From Streptomyces decoyicus (GTDB lineage Bacteria; Actinomycetota; Actinomycetes; Streptomycetales; Streptomycetaceae), in the NCBI RefSeq assembly GCF_019880305.1, contig NZ_CP082301.1, forward strand, positions 496,001 to 560,000: DNA of 64,000 nt, in the 5' to 3' direction. The notes beneath the pieces are model-generated. The model searched no databases. It saw nothing but the letters and a program-made list of their open reading frames with translations, and was not told the origin of the DNA. A program made the position numbers and the translations under genes. How positions within the stretch are numbered: position 1 is the stretch's first letter; every line of letters begins with the position of its first letter. Of this stretch, positions 1 through 8,707 are shown piece by piece.

Positions 1-998
1 AGCAGCGCATCGCGGATGAACTCGGCGCCCGCCTGCACATCATTGACGGACGCCAGGCGTTCGTGGAGGAGTTCGTCCGGCCTGCGATCGCAGCCCAGGC
101 GGTCTACCTCGACACGCACCCGGTCAGTTCCACACTGAGCCGCCCCCTTATCGCGCGTCTCGCCGTGGGGCTGGCCGAGGAACTCGGGGCCGTAGCCATC
201 TTGCACACCGCGAACCGTTCGCAGAATACGCTGCGGCGGCTCAACGGAGCCCTCGCTCTGCTCGGTTTCTCCGGTCCGTACGGCAGCCCGTACGACCTCG
301 ACCCGGTGGACCGTGACCAGAAGATCCAGGAACTCAAGGCGGTGGGCCTGGACCAGATGAGCGAGCGCATCGTCTCCGGTGACTCGAACCTGTGGTGCCG
401 TGAGTTCGAATCCGGCATTCTCGACGATCCCGAAGACCACGCGGTGCCCGAGCACATGTATCAGTGGAGCGCCAGGCAGCCGGAGTTGTCCGGTGAGACC
501 CTCGAAGTGCACTTCCGTGAGGGCGTACCGGTGAGTGTCGACGGGGTCGATATGCCGCTGCCCGAACTCATCGCCGCGCTGAATACCCGCGTCGGCGCGT
601 ACGGGATCGGCCGCTACAGCGGTCTGGAGCATCTCGACAACGGCGAGAAGGTCCTGGAGATCAGGGAGATGCCGGCAGCCTGCCTGCTGCTGCGCACCTA
701 CCGGCATCTGGAAACCGCCGTCCTCGAGGCCGAGACGATGCGCGAGAAGATGCATCTGGAGCAGCTGTGGGTGCGTGAATCGCTGGAGGGCCGCTGGTTC
801 GGCGAGCTGCACCAGGCGCTTCAGTCCTTTATCGACACCTGCGCGGTACGGGTGACTGGATACGTGCGTTGGAAGCTGACGCCGGGTGGGGCCGAGACCC
901 GCTCGATCACAGCCGATGAGCCGCGCTATCTCCGCGACCGCGAGGCCTGGGAGAAGTTCTCGATCCATATCGAGAACGCTCCCTATCAGCTCGTCTGA
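1..998 (+). CDS. Argininosuccinate synthase-like protein, C-terminal part (runs off the left edge)
   Basis: The reading frame is open from base 3, so the start lies outside the window. The visible 331 residues resemble the ArgG fold from the central nucleotide-binding region to the C-terminus. Segments such as VYLDTHPVSSTLSRPLIA, the NRSQNTLRR stretch and the ELIAALNTRVGAYGIGR block match the family plan. It diverges clearly from the housekeeping ArgG at 50745-52190, including the C-terminal tail ending in ENAPYQLV. ArgG enzymes join an amino acid carboxylate and an amine through an adenylate. A second divergent copy next to an exporter suggests specialised amino-acid metabolism rather than arginine synthesis, but that is inference. 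Confidence 0.75.
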   Translation, partial: QRIADELGARLHIIDGRQAFVEEFVRPAIAAQAVYLDTHPVSSTLSRPLIARLAVGLAEELGAVAILHTANRSQNTLRRLNGALALLGFSGPYGSPYDLDPVDRDQKIQELKAVGLDQMSERIVSGDSNLWCREFESGILDDPEDHAVPEHMYQWSARQPELSGETLEVHFREGVPVSVDGVDMPLPELIAALNTRVGAYGIGRYSGLEHLDNGEKVLEIREMPAACLLLRTYRHLETAVLEAETMREKMHLEQLWVRESLEGRWFGELHQALQSFIDTCAVRVTGYVRWKLTPGGAETRSITADEPRYLRDREAWEKFSIHIENAPYQLV

Positions 999-1010
999 GA
1001 AGTCGGCCCG

Positions 1011-1057
1011 GTGCGGTGGGGGTCCGGTCGGAAACGGCGACCGGACCCCGACCGCAC
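1011..1057 (+). terminator. Strong hairpin terminator after the ArgG-like gene
   Basis: Arms at 1011-1030 and 1038-1057 pair over 20 bp with one mismatch around a GAAACGG loop. It begins 13 bp after the stop codon and precedes the exporter gene, so it probably separates the two transcripts. No T-run follows, as is usual in Streptomyces. Confidence 0.75.
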
Positions 1058-1154
1058 TTCCGCATCACGCCCAAGCTCCCTGTGGCTAGGCCCGATTGCG
1101 TTCTGCGGGTTCGCGGTCCAGGAGCTCCGGTGCCCTTCATGAAAGAGCGCAACC

Positions 1155-2162
1155 ATGCTCGCAAACCCATCACGCATCCGGATGGTGGACCTTCTTCTGC
1201 TGGCGGTGGCCGCCGTATGGGGCTCCACCTATCTCGCCGCGAAGGAACTCGTCACACCCAGCACCGTCATTGCCATTCTGGCCCTCCGGTTCGCGGTTAC
1301 GGCGGTGGCACTCCTGCCTGTCTGTCTCCGCAGACTACGCGCGGCCAGGCGCGATGAGGTGGCCACGGGGATGCTCCTCGGCGTCATCCTGGCGGTGGTC
1401 CTCCTCTTCGAGACGTTCGGCATCGCTCACACCAGTGCGACAAACGCTGGGCTCATCATCAGTCTCACCATTGTCATGACCCCCATCCTGGACAGCGCCG
1501 TAGGCAGGTCCTGGCTCCCGCCGCAGTTCTTCATCGCCGCCACCGCGGCAGTCGTCGGCGTCGGCCTCCTGGCATCCGGAACCGGGCTGCGCCCCCCGAC
1601 TGCGGGAGACTGGCTGGTATTGGCTGCGGCGGCGGCACGTGCCGTTCACGTCACGGTGATGCACCGGAGGTCGGCCCGGAAGCAGTACGACTCGCTCAGC
1701 CTCACCTACGTGCAGATGACGACAGCAGCAGTGTTGTTCTGCGCAGTCAGTCCGCTGGTAGGGGTACCCGCATGGACTGTGACCTCCCGGCTCGACCCCG
1801 GTCTCTGGGCCGTCCTGCTGTACCTGGCACTGATCGGCACGGTCTTCGCTTTCTTCGTCCAGATGTGGGCAGTGCGGAAAACCTCGCCGTCCCGGGTCAG
1901 TCTGCTGCTGGGCACCGAGCCCATTTGGGCTCTCCTGGTCGGTGTCGTCCTCGGCGGGGACCGCCTGGGGATCTATGGCGCGGTGGGTGCCACCCTGATC
2001 CTTGTGGGAGCCGGGTGGGGGCAGCGCATTGAAAGGCAACACCGGGAGGCAAAGGAGAGGAACGCATCCGCCGCACTCGCCGCAGGAGTTCCCGAGCCTG
2101 TAGGAGAAGGCCGGCCAGTCGAAACGGCACACGGCACACCGCGTACTGACAGCTCATATTGA
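1155..2162 (+). CDS. EamA-family DMT-superfamily exporter
   Basis: The 335-aa protein has about ten hydrophobic segments arranged as two EamA repeats, for example LLLLAVAAVWGSTYLAAKEL near the N-terminus and LLLGTEPIWALLVGVVLG near residue 250. The TEPIWALL motif in the second repeat is typical of the drug/metabolite transporter family. Family members export amino acids and other small metabolites through the inner membrane. The ATG at 1155 follows a GAAAGAG purine stretch. The tail after residue 290 is hydrophilic and charged. It follows the ArgG-like gene on the same strand, so it may export that enzyme's product, which is inference. Confidence 0.85.
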   Translation: MLANPSRIRMVDLLLLAVAAVWGSTYLAAKELVTPSTVIAILALRFAVTAVALLPVCLRRLRAARRDEVATGMLLGVILAVVLLFETFGIAHTSATNAGLIISLTIVMTPILDSAVGRSWLPPQFFIAATAAVVGVGLLASGTGLRPPTAGDWLVLAAAAARAVHVTVMHRRSARKQYDSLSLTYVQMTTAAVLFCAVSPLVGVPAWTVTSRLDPGLWAVLLYLALIGTVFAFFVQMWAVRKTSPSRVSLLLGTEPIWALLVGVVLGGDRLGIYGAVGATLILVGAGWGQRIERQHREAKERNASAALAAGVPEPVGEGRPVETAHGTPRTDSSY

Positions 2163-2301
2163 ACCGACACGTACCGGCCGGGCCCTCCCCACGTGGATCC
2201 GAGGGCCCGGCCAGGTCACCCAGGCAGCCGGCTGATTGCCCCGCCGGGCAGGGTCTGGGAGCGGCTGACGCAGTGCCGTGCAAGGCTGACGACGCCTCGG
2301 C

Positions 2302-2523
2302 TCATGACCGCCCGCCGAACTGCCAGCCGTGGACCTCGATATCGGCGTACCGGTCGGGGGTGAGAACAGTGCGCGCCGTGTCCGGGTCCGGCGCCCGCAC
2401 CAGCGCCGCCGTGCCCAGCCAGGTGGCGCCGTCGTCGGAGAGCAGCGGGCGGGCGTGAGGCGCCGCATCGAGTTCGGCGAGCGGGCGGGGCTTCCCTGCT
2501 CCGGCCGTCGGCCGCTCGATCGG
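2302..2523 (-). pseudogene. YciI-family (YCII-related) protein remnant, 3' part only
   Basis: Reading the minus strand down to a TGA at 2302-2304 gives about 74 residues that look coding. They include LSDDGATWLGTAALVRAPD, ARTVLTPDRYADIEV and the ending WQFGGRS. These fit the C-terminal half of small YciI-like proteins. The frame is closed by a stop at 2566-2568 and I find no ATG or GTG in a sensible place, so the N-terminal half has been lost. YciI-like proteins are small dimeric alpha/beta-barrel proteins of mostly unknown function. The family assignment is by recall of the C-terminal pattern and is moderate. Confidence 0.45.
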
Positions 2524-2705
2524 CGGCCCACTGCCCTGCCCTGCGGACCCGTAACTACAGGTAAGTGATCAGTTTCACGCAGTGTGGGGCTCCACCAGCG
2601 GTCCATGCAGGCCGCCCGGCTGTCATCATCCCTAGCGACGCGGGCCTCAGTTGGTTCCGCAGAGACTTCAATGACGTAAATGGCAGCGAAAACAGGGGTG
2701 TTGGC

Positions 2706-4535
2706 GTGAGATTAGCGTGGTCGCGGTGGGTTGCGCCGAGGCGGGCGGGCACCGGCGCGGATTCCGTTCCGAGTGGGCCGGGGGTGGCCCGTCGCTCGTG
2801 GGCGGCGAGGCGTGTCGCGGCGGTCGGCGCGGTCGCCGTCCTCCTCGGCCAGCTCCTCGGCGGACACCCCGCCGCGGCGCAGGCCGGCTTCTTGCCGGGA
2901 TCGGCGTTCCCCCTCGTCCTCGACGTGGACCTGACGCCGAATCCGGTGTGCAGCGGACCGGTACGCGGTCGGGTGCAGGTGTACGACCCCGCCGCGGCGA
3001 AGGCCGGAGCCACCGTGGAGTGGCGCGTACGGGCCGGTGTAGAGCAGCTGGCCGGCGGGCACCTCGCCATGGCCGGCCATGGCGGCACGGCGGAGTTCAG
3101 CATCCCCTTCGACCGGGTGCCCGCAGCCGAGACCGCCCTGCAGGTCGACGCCCGCATCGCCGCCTCGTCCGGCCATGGCCCCGGCCACTACGGCAAGGTC
3201 TGGCGGGACACGGTACGCCGGGGGTGCGACCCGGTGCGGGTGGCGTCCGTCGGTGACTCCGTAGTCTGGGGGCAGGGCCTGGACCACGATCAGAAGTTCC
3301 CCTACCTGACGGGTCAGTTGCTCGGCCGTGAGACGGGCCGGGGCCATCAGCACATGGACTACTCGATCTCCGGCGCGGTGCTCGACGCACCCGAGCTGCC
3401 CGCGGGCAACGATGACGCGGCCTGTCTGCGCACCACCGAGAAGCAGGACCCGGACGGCGACGGGGAGATGGAGTTCGGCGAGGTCACCCAGCAGATGCCG
3501 GACGTGTTCTGCCAACTGGAAAAGGCGGGCGCGCAGGCGCGGGCGGGCGGCTACGGCCTCGATCTGGTCGTGATCAACGGGTGCATCAACGACCTCGATC
3601 CCTTCTTCGGCATCGGCGTCGGCATCACCCCCGGCTCGAAGAACCTGCCCGAGGCAGTGCGGCGCGAGTGCTCCGGCGTGGGCGCGGCAGCGGAGAACCC
3701 CGCCAAGGACGTGCCCTACTTCAGCGGTGCGAAGGTCGGATACGGCGGACGCGGGATGCAGGCGGCGATCGAGAAGGCTCACGCCCTGCCGGGGCGGCCG
3801 AAGGTGATCGTGGCCGACTTCTACTACGCGCTGAGCCGCAGCAGTTCTCCGATCCCCGTGAAGACCTGTTCGACCCCGGGAGTCGCCGGTACGCGGCTGA
3901 CCTCCTGCAAGGGCGCCCTCGGCAGCGTGGCCGAGCGCTATGAGCAGTACACCCAACTGGCCAACGCGGCCTACCATCAGGCGGCGGCCGCCGCCAACGA
4001 GTCGTCCAAGGACGGTCCGTATGCGGTGGCGGCCGATGGACTGTTCACCGTGGACAATGCCCTTCTCACCAGGGACTCCAAGGTCTGGGGCACTCCGGTG
4101 ACCGACCCGGCGTTCCCGCTGCGCACACGGGCCTGCCCCGAGCTCAGCGCGACTCCGGCGCAGTGTCTGACCGCGGCCGTCGCTCACCCCGACATCGAGG
4201 GCGCCCGGCAGTACGCCGAAGCCTTTCTCCTCAACCCGAGTGTTCGCGAGTGGTTCCACCTTCCCCGGCAGGGGCCCCGGGCGCAGCTGAACGTCCCGGA
4301 GAGCGCGCACGTCGGCAGTGAGGTGCGTATGTCAGTGACGGTGGGTGGAAAGCCGCCCGCCCCCCGGTACCGCTACCACTGGTACTTCGGCGACGGTACA
4401 CAGCGGGAGACGAGCGAGGCGGACGTCACCCATGCGTACGACCGTAAGGGACCCTGGCTGTCTCGGCTCGTGATGACTGGCCAGGATGGGAGGAAGGTCC
4501 TGGTAGAGGCCGCTCGGGCCATCACCACGGACTGA
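2706..4535 (+). CDS. Secreted SGNH/GDSL-type hydrolase with C-terminal PKD domain
   Basis: The 609-aa protein starts at GTG 2706 behind AGGGGTG; upstream in-frame codons look non-coding. Residues about 30-57 form a signal peptide (VAAVGAVAVLLGQLLGG, cleavage near AAAQA). A GDS block occurs near residue 182 (VASVGDSVVWG), the Asn-bearing block is VVINGCIND, and a late AHPDIEGARQYAEAF block could supply the catalytic Asp-His. Residues about 547-605 form a PKD-like beta-sandwich with YHWYFGDG and THAYDRKG. SGNH enzymes are esterases or lipases; PKD domains usually bind polymers or the cell surface. The substrate is unknown. No operon partner is evident. Confidence 0.8.
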   Translation: MRLAWSRWVAPRRAGTGADSVPSGPGVARRSWAARRVAAVGAVAVLLGQLLGGHPAAAQAGFLPGSAFPLVLDVDLTPNPVCSGPVRGRVQVYDPAAAKAGATVEWRVRAGVEQLAGGHLAMAGHGGTAEFSIPFDRVPAAETALQVDARIAASSGHGPGHYGKVWRDTVRRGCDPVRVASVGDSVVWGQGLDHDQKFPYLTGQLLGRETGRGHQHMDYSISGAVLDAPELPAGNDDAACLRTTEKQDPDGDGEMEFGEVTQQMPDVFCQLEKAGAQARAGGYGLDLVVINGCINDLDPFFGIGVGITPGSKNLPEAVRRECSGVGAAAENPAKDVPYFSGAKVGYGGRGMQAAIEKAHALPGRPKVIVADFYYALSRSSSPIPVKTCSTPGVAGTRLTSCKGALGSVAERYEQYTQLANAAYHQAAAAANESSKDGPYAVAADGLFTVDNALLTRDSKVWGTPVTDPAFPLRTRACPELSATPAQCLTAAVAHPDIEGARQYAEAFLLNPSVREWFHLPRQGPRAQLNVPESAHVGSEVRMSVTVGGKPPAPRYRYHWYFGDGTQRETSEADVTHAYDRKGPWLSRLVMTGQDGRKVLVEAARAITTD

Positions 4536-4635
4536 CGGCTCCGCGCAAGGGGGGCGGCTCGCAGGTGCGGGCCGCCCCTCGGCATGAGCGCGCCGACACC
4601 GATCACCGACCAATGAACACTGACCACCGACCAAG

Positions 4636-4677
<42 letters not shown>

Positions 4678-4791
4678 GAGCACCGAGCACTGGGCACGGT
4701 CTCGACGCGCCACCGAAAAGTGACGTTTGCGTTGTCGGTTTCCTTCCCGGGTTATGGAAATGTCAGCGCTTCTACGCGCTCCCGGACCTCG

Positions 4792-4959
4792 CTAAGGGCT
4801 GTCCCGTAATCCCTGGCGGGCGCACGACGACAGCTACGGCACCTCGCCGCGTTGTCGGAACATCCGGATACACCCAGTATCCGGACGTCCCTCCGCCTTG
4901 CGATGCACCGCATCTGACGCCGTGCGCTGATCCACCAGGGATTACGGGACAGCCCTTAG
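4792..4959. mobile_element. 168-bp MITE with perfect 25-bp terminal inverted repeats
   Basis: Bases 4792-4816 (CTAAGGGCTGTCCCGT...) are the exact reverse complement of 4935-4959. The outermost CTA/TAG can be read as a TA target duplication flanking 22-bp ends that begin AGGGCTGTCC. The 118 bp between the arms hold no ORF for a transposase. Ends of this type occur on Streptomyces IS elements, so this is best read as a non-autonomous derivative mobilised in trans. It sits between the SGNH hydrolase gene and the sulfur leader peptide. Confidence 0.85.
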
Positions 4960-5080
4960 GCGGGGCGTCTGCGCACGGTTGTGAACGCCGTGCTTCACGC
5001 GCATGACAGTGAATTCGGAATGTGAGACGCATCCGGAAGATGCGTTGACGTGGCTGATTTTCGCTGCCAATCTCTCGGGT

Positions 5081-5164
5081 GTGAGCCAGTCCGAGAAATT
5101 CGCCGCACGCCTGCACGTCGATCTACGACGCCAGGCCAGCGCCATCTGTGCCGCTGGTAGCTGA
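5081..5164 (+). CDS. Cysteine-containing leader peptide of the sulfonate operon
   Basis: From GTG 5081 to TGA 5162-5164 a 27-aa peptide is encoded whose C-terminal part is RLHVDLRRQASAICAAGS. The pattern R-x-HVDL-x-R-x-x-SAIC is the hallmark of short actinobacterial leader peptides found upstream of sulfur assimilation and sulfonate transport genes. Translation through the Cys codon is thought to report cysteine supply and control the downstream operon. The same frame is open back to an ATG at 5003, so a 53-aa version is possible. The next gene is an SsuA-like binding protein, which fits. Such peptides are easily missed by annotation. Confidence 0.8.
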   Translation: MSQSEKFAARLHVDLRRQASAICAAGS

Positions 5165-5236
5165 GGACCGTCCAGTAACCCTGCCGACCGGTGCCGTCTC
5201 CTGACTCCACTCCTTCCACGGTTCGCGTTCACGCCA

Positions 5237-5300
5237 GGCCGCTGATGCGGCCGGCAACGTGTCACGCCTGCTGATCCGGTCTGTCCGCGTCGTCGGACAG
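5237..5300 (+). promoter_or_regulatory. Two hairpins between the leader peptide and ssuA
   Basis: GGCCGC at 5237-5242 pairs with GCGGCC at 5247-5252 around TGAT, and CTGTCCG at 5281-5287 pairs with CGGACAG at 5294-5300. Both lie in the roughly 370-nt leader between the Cys leader peptide and the substrate-binding protein. They could be part of an attenuation or translational switch, but I cannot show alternative pairings with the leader ORF. The rest of 5301-5537 shows no gene. Confidence 0.35.
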
Positions 5301-5537
5301 CCCGTACGGCACGCCTATCGGCACCATGGGTTTCTCGCCCGCTTCCGTGAAGAGCGGATTACTCGCCGGCCATTCCCGGCGAGGGCCTATCCCCCGCTGG
5401 GTGTTTTCCTGCCCTGCTCAAAACCCGGGCGCGCAACTCTTCCGGCAATCCTCTCAGCGGGTCAGTCAGTCCCGCTCTCTTCCAGCAGCTCAGGAACGCA
5501 CTCCGGCCGCTCCAACGATCTCGAACAGGACCTTCCC

Positions 5538-6668
5538 ATGACCACGCTGAATGCATCGACCCGACGAAATTTCCTCACTCTGCTCGGTCTTTCGGCGGTC
5601 GCGGTGAGCTGCGGTACGACTGCGAACGGAGCGTCTTCCGGCAAGGGGCAGACCAAGACGCTCCGATATCAGGGCTGGGCGGGCCAGGTGACGTTGCCGG
5701 AGCTGGCTGAGGATCTCGGGTATCTGAAGGACGTGAAGCTGAAGTGGGTCGGCAACACGACCAGCGGCCCGCAGGACATCCAGTCCACGGCCACCGGCCA
5801 GACCGACTTCGGCGGGGCGTTCAACGGCGCGGTCGTCAAACTGGCCGCAAACAAGGCTCCCGTCAAGGCTGTCATCAGCTACTACGGCTCCGACAAGGAC
5901 GCCTACAACGGCTACTACGTACTCGATGACAGCCCGATCCGCTCGGCCCGTGACCTGATCGGCAAGAAGGTCGGGATGAACACCCTCGGAGCCCACGCCG
6001 AGGCGTTGCTCGACATCTATCTGGAGCGGGGCGGCCTGTCCCCAGGACAGGCAGGCAAGGTCGAACCGCTGGTGGTGCCGCCTGTCAACACCGAGCAGAG
6101 CCTGCGTCAGCGCCAGATCGAGGTGGCCGTACTCGGCGGCATTCTGCGTGACAAGGCCCTGGCGAAGGGGGGAATCCGCCGGCTGTTCACCGACTACGAA
6201 CTGCTCGGCGCCTTCAGCGCCGGCACGTATGTGATAGCGGACCGCTTCCTGCAACAGAATCCCGACACGGCGCGGACCTTCGTCACCGCGGTGGGGCGGG
6301 CCATCGAGTGGTCCCGGTCCACTCCGCGTGAGGAGGTCGTCGCCCGGATGACGGACATCGTGAAGAAGCGCGGACGCAATGAGGAGGTAGCGCCCCTTAG
6401 GTACTGGAAGTCGTACGGCGTCGTCGAGACCGCTGGCCGTATCAAGGGCAAGGAACTCCAGCTCTGGATCGACTGGTTGGCCAAACGCGGCGACATCGAG
6501 AAGAGCCAGGTGACGCTGTCCGAGCTGTACACCAATGAGTTCAACGCCCATAGCGGAGGCGGCGCCGGCCTCCCGTCCGCTGCATCGTCCTCCACCCCCT
6601 CGTCCTCCGCCCCCTCGTCGCCCTCCTCCCCCTCGCTGTCCGCCTCCCCTTCGAAGAGCGGGAGGTGA
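5538..6668 (+). CDS. ssuA: Sulfonate/taurine-type ABC transporter substrate-binding lipoprotein (SsuA/TauA-like)
   Basis: The 376-aa protein starts at ATG 5538 after AACAGGA. It opens with a twin-arginine type signal, STRRNFLTLLGLSAVAVSC, whose Cys is a plausible lipobox residue, so it is probably Tat-exported and lipid-anchored. The body is a periplasmic-binding fold of the NitT/TauT class (LRYQGWAGQVTLPELAEDLG; GPQDIQSTATGQTDFGG). The last 35 or so residues are Ser/Pro-rich low complexity, not part of the fold. It heads the ssuABC-tauD order and lies behind a sulfur leader peptide, which supports sulfonate rather than nitrate as ligand. The symbol is by family and context only. Confidence 0.82.
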   Translation: MTTLNASTRRNFLTLLGLSAVAVSCGTTANGASSGKGQTKTLRYQGWAGQVTLPELAEDLGYLKDVKLKWVGNTTSGPQDIQSTATGQTDFGGAFNGAVVKLAANKAPVKAVISYYGSDKDAYNGYYVLDDSPIRSARDLIGKKVGMNTLGAHAEALLDIYLERGGLSPGQAGKVEPLVVPPVNTEQSLRQRQIEVAVLGGILRDKALAKGGIRRLFTDYELLGAFSAGTYVIADRFLQQNPDTARTFVTAVGRAIEWSRSTPREEVVARMTDIVKKRGRNEEVAPLRYWKSYGVVETAGRIKGKELQLWIDWLAKRGDIEKSQVTLSELYTNEFNAHSGGGAGLPSAASSSTPSSSAPSSPSSPSLSASPSKSGR

Positions 6669-6672
6669 TCCC

Positions 6673-7545
6673 ATGCCGGAATCGATCACACCCAAGATCG
6701 CGTTCGAGGGCGTACGCAAGGACTTCACCGTCAAGGACCGGGCGAGCAAGGGCCGGTCGGGCAAGGACAAGGATCGCGCGGGGGAACGGCGGGCACACGA
6801 GTTCACTGCCCTCGACGGCATCGACCTGGAGATCGCGGCGGGCGAGTTCGTCGTCCTGGTCGGCCCCAGCGGCTGCGGGAAGTCGACTCTGCTGGATCTG
6901 CTCGGCGGTCTCGCCCGCCCCACCGGCGGGCGGATCCTGCTGGACGGCGAGCCCGTCACCGGCCCGGGTCTGGACCGCGGCATCGTCTTCCAGCAGTACG
7001 CTCTGCTGCCCTGGCGCACGGCACAGGGCAACGTCGAGTTCGGCCTGGAGGCCACCGGGGTGCCACGGCACGAACGCGCCGCACGGGCCGGGGAGTTCCT
7101 GGACCTGGTCGGGTTGTCCGGGTTCGAGAACCGCCATCCGCACGAGCTGTCGGGTGGGATGCGGCAGCGGGTCGCGATCGCTCGCAGTCTCGCCTACGAC
7201 CCCGATGTGCTGCTGATGGACGAGCCGTTCGCCGCGCTGGACGCCCAGACCAGGGAGTCGTTGCAGGACGAACTGCTGCGGATCTGGCAGCGCACCGGAA
7301 AGACGGTCGTCTTCATCACGCACGGGATCGAGGAGGCCGTCTATCTGGGGCAGCGGGTCGCCGTCATGACCTCCCGGCCCGGCCGGATCAAGGAGGTCGT
7401 GCCGATCGCCTTCGACTCCCGCACGGCGACGGACGACCTCCGCTCCAGTACCGAGTTCGCACGCTACCGGCACGAGATCTGGTCGCTGCTGCACGACGAG
7501 GTGGCCAGGGCCCAGCAGTTGGAGAAGGAGGCGGTATCCGTATGA
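6673..7545 (+). CDS. ssuB: Sulfonate ABC transporter ATP-binding protein (SsuB/TauB-like)
   Basis: The 290-aa protein starts at ATG 6673, with an excellent GGAGGTGATC site that overlaps the end of the ssuA coding region. It carries Walker A GPSGCGKST, Q-loop FQQYALLPWRT, signature LSGGMRQRVAIARSLA, Walker B VLLMDEPFAALDA and the switch His in THGIEEAV. It would energise uptake by the permease encoded next. A Lys/Arg-rich insertion (residues about 19-38, KDRASKGRSGKDKDR) between the first strand and Walker A is not typical of SsuB. Its stop overlaps the permease start by 4 bp, implying translational coupling. Confidence 0.88.
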   Translation: MPESITPKIAFEGVRKDFTVKDRASKGRSGKDKDRAGERRAHEFTALDGIDLEIAAGEFVVLVGPSGCGKSTLLDLLGGLARPTGGRILLDGEPVTGPGLDRGIVFQQYALLPWRTAQGNVEFGLEATGVPRHERAARAGEFLDLVGLSGFENRHPHELSGGMRQRVAIARSLAYDPDVLLMDEPFAALDAQTRESLQDELLRIWQRTGKTVVFITHGIEEAVYLGQRVAVMTSRPGRIKEVVPIAFDSRTATDDLRSSTEFARYRHEIWSLLHDEVARAQQLEKEAVSV

Positions 7546-8612
7546 GCCCCGCAACCGGCACGAGCACGCCCACCGGCACCGGCACCGGCACCGGCACGAA
7601 CGCGGGCAGCAGAAGCAGCACCAACACCCCAACCGGCACGACGGCCGGTACGGCGACCGGGAAGACCCTTACGCCCGGCTCGGCGAGCATCGCCGAAGCC
7701 ACCGCAGCTGCCCAGGCCCCTTCCGTCCGGGCCCCTTCCGTCCAGTCCCCGTCCCTCCCCTCCTCCGTGCCGCCCCCGGCACCACCCCCGGGCGTGCGCC
7801 GAGGCTCCGGCCCGACGGCGCGCTTCCGTCGGGCGGCCGGCCGACTGCCGTACCTGCTGCTGAAGGGCGCCACCAAGTCCGCGGCGGTGGTCGCCCTGCT
7901 GCTCCTGTGGGAGGCCGCCCCTCGACTCGGTCTGGTCGACCGGACGTTCCTGCCGCCGTTCAGCGAGGTCGCCGGTGCCTGGTGGGGGCTGGCGGCCGAC
8001 GGCCAACTGGCCGACAACACGGGCGCCAGCCTGGTGCGGTCGTTCAGCGGATTCGCGCTGGCCGTGGTCGTCGCCGTTCCGCTCGGTCTGCTGATCGGCT
8101 GGTACCGGCCGGTCGCCGACCTGCTCGGTCCGCTGCTCGAGGTGTTCCGCAACACGGCCGCGCTCGCCCTGCTGCCGGTGTTCGTCCTGCTGCTGGGGAT
8201 CGGCGAGACGTCGAAGATCTCCATCGTGATGTACGCGTGCACCTGGCCGATCCTGCTCAACACGGTCAGCGCCGTACGCCACGTCGACCCCACGCTGCTC
8301 CGCCTGGCCAGGTCGATGGACCTGTCCGCGCCACACCTGTTCCAGAAGGTCATCCTGCCGTCCTCGGTACCGGTCATGTTCACCGGCATCCGGCTGGCCG
8401 GAGCAGCGTCGATCCTGGTGCTGGTCGCCGCCGAGATGATCGGCGCCAAGGCCGGTCTGGGCTATCTGATCAACGCCTCGCAGTACAACTTCGCGATCCC
8501 GCAGATGTACGCGGGCATCCTCACGATCTCCGCCATCGGCGTGGCCTTCAACCAGTTCCTGGTGACCGTGGAACGGCGGCTCAGTTCCTGGCGCGTCCCT
8601 GCCACCGGCTGA
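7542..8612 (+). CDS. ssuC: Sulfonate ABC transporter permease (SsuC-like) with long low-complexity N-terminus
   Basis: The 356-aa protein overlaps ssuB by ATGA. Residues about 100-356 form a BPD_transp_1 permease with hydrophobic helices and the EAA-loop region near RLARSMDLSAPHLFQKVILPS. Residues 1-95 are an unusual Thr/Gly/Ser/Pro-rich, probably disordered extension beginning MSPATGTSTPTGTGTGTG. Ordinary SsuC proteins are about 260-290 aa, so the extension is extra. An internal start near residue 95 has no good candidate codon. It should form the membrane channel with two SsuB subunits. Confidence 0.85.
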   Translation: MSPATGTSTPTGTGTGTGTNAGSRSSTNTPTGTTAGTATGKTLTPGSASIAEATAAAQAPSVRAPSVQSPSLPSSVPPPAPPPGVRRGSGPTARFRRAAGRLPYLLLKGATKSAAVVALLLLWEAAPRLGLVDRTFLPPFSEVAGAWWGLAADGQLADNTGASLVRSFSGFALAVVVAVPLGLLIGWYRPVADLLGPLLEVFRNTAALALLPVFVLLLGIGETSKISIVMYACTWPILLNTVSAVRHVDPTLLRLARSMDLSAPHLFQKVILPSSVPVMFTGIRLAGAASILVLVAAEMIGAKAGLGYLINASQYNFAIPQMYAGILTISAIGVAFNQFLVTVERRLSSWRVPATG

Positions 8613-8707
8613 CCTCGGACCGCCCGGGAAAGGGGGGCTGCGCCTCAACTCACCTCACATCTACGGCAATTGACTAACCATCACTCACCTGAACGGAGAA
8701 ACCGCAC

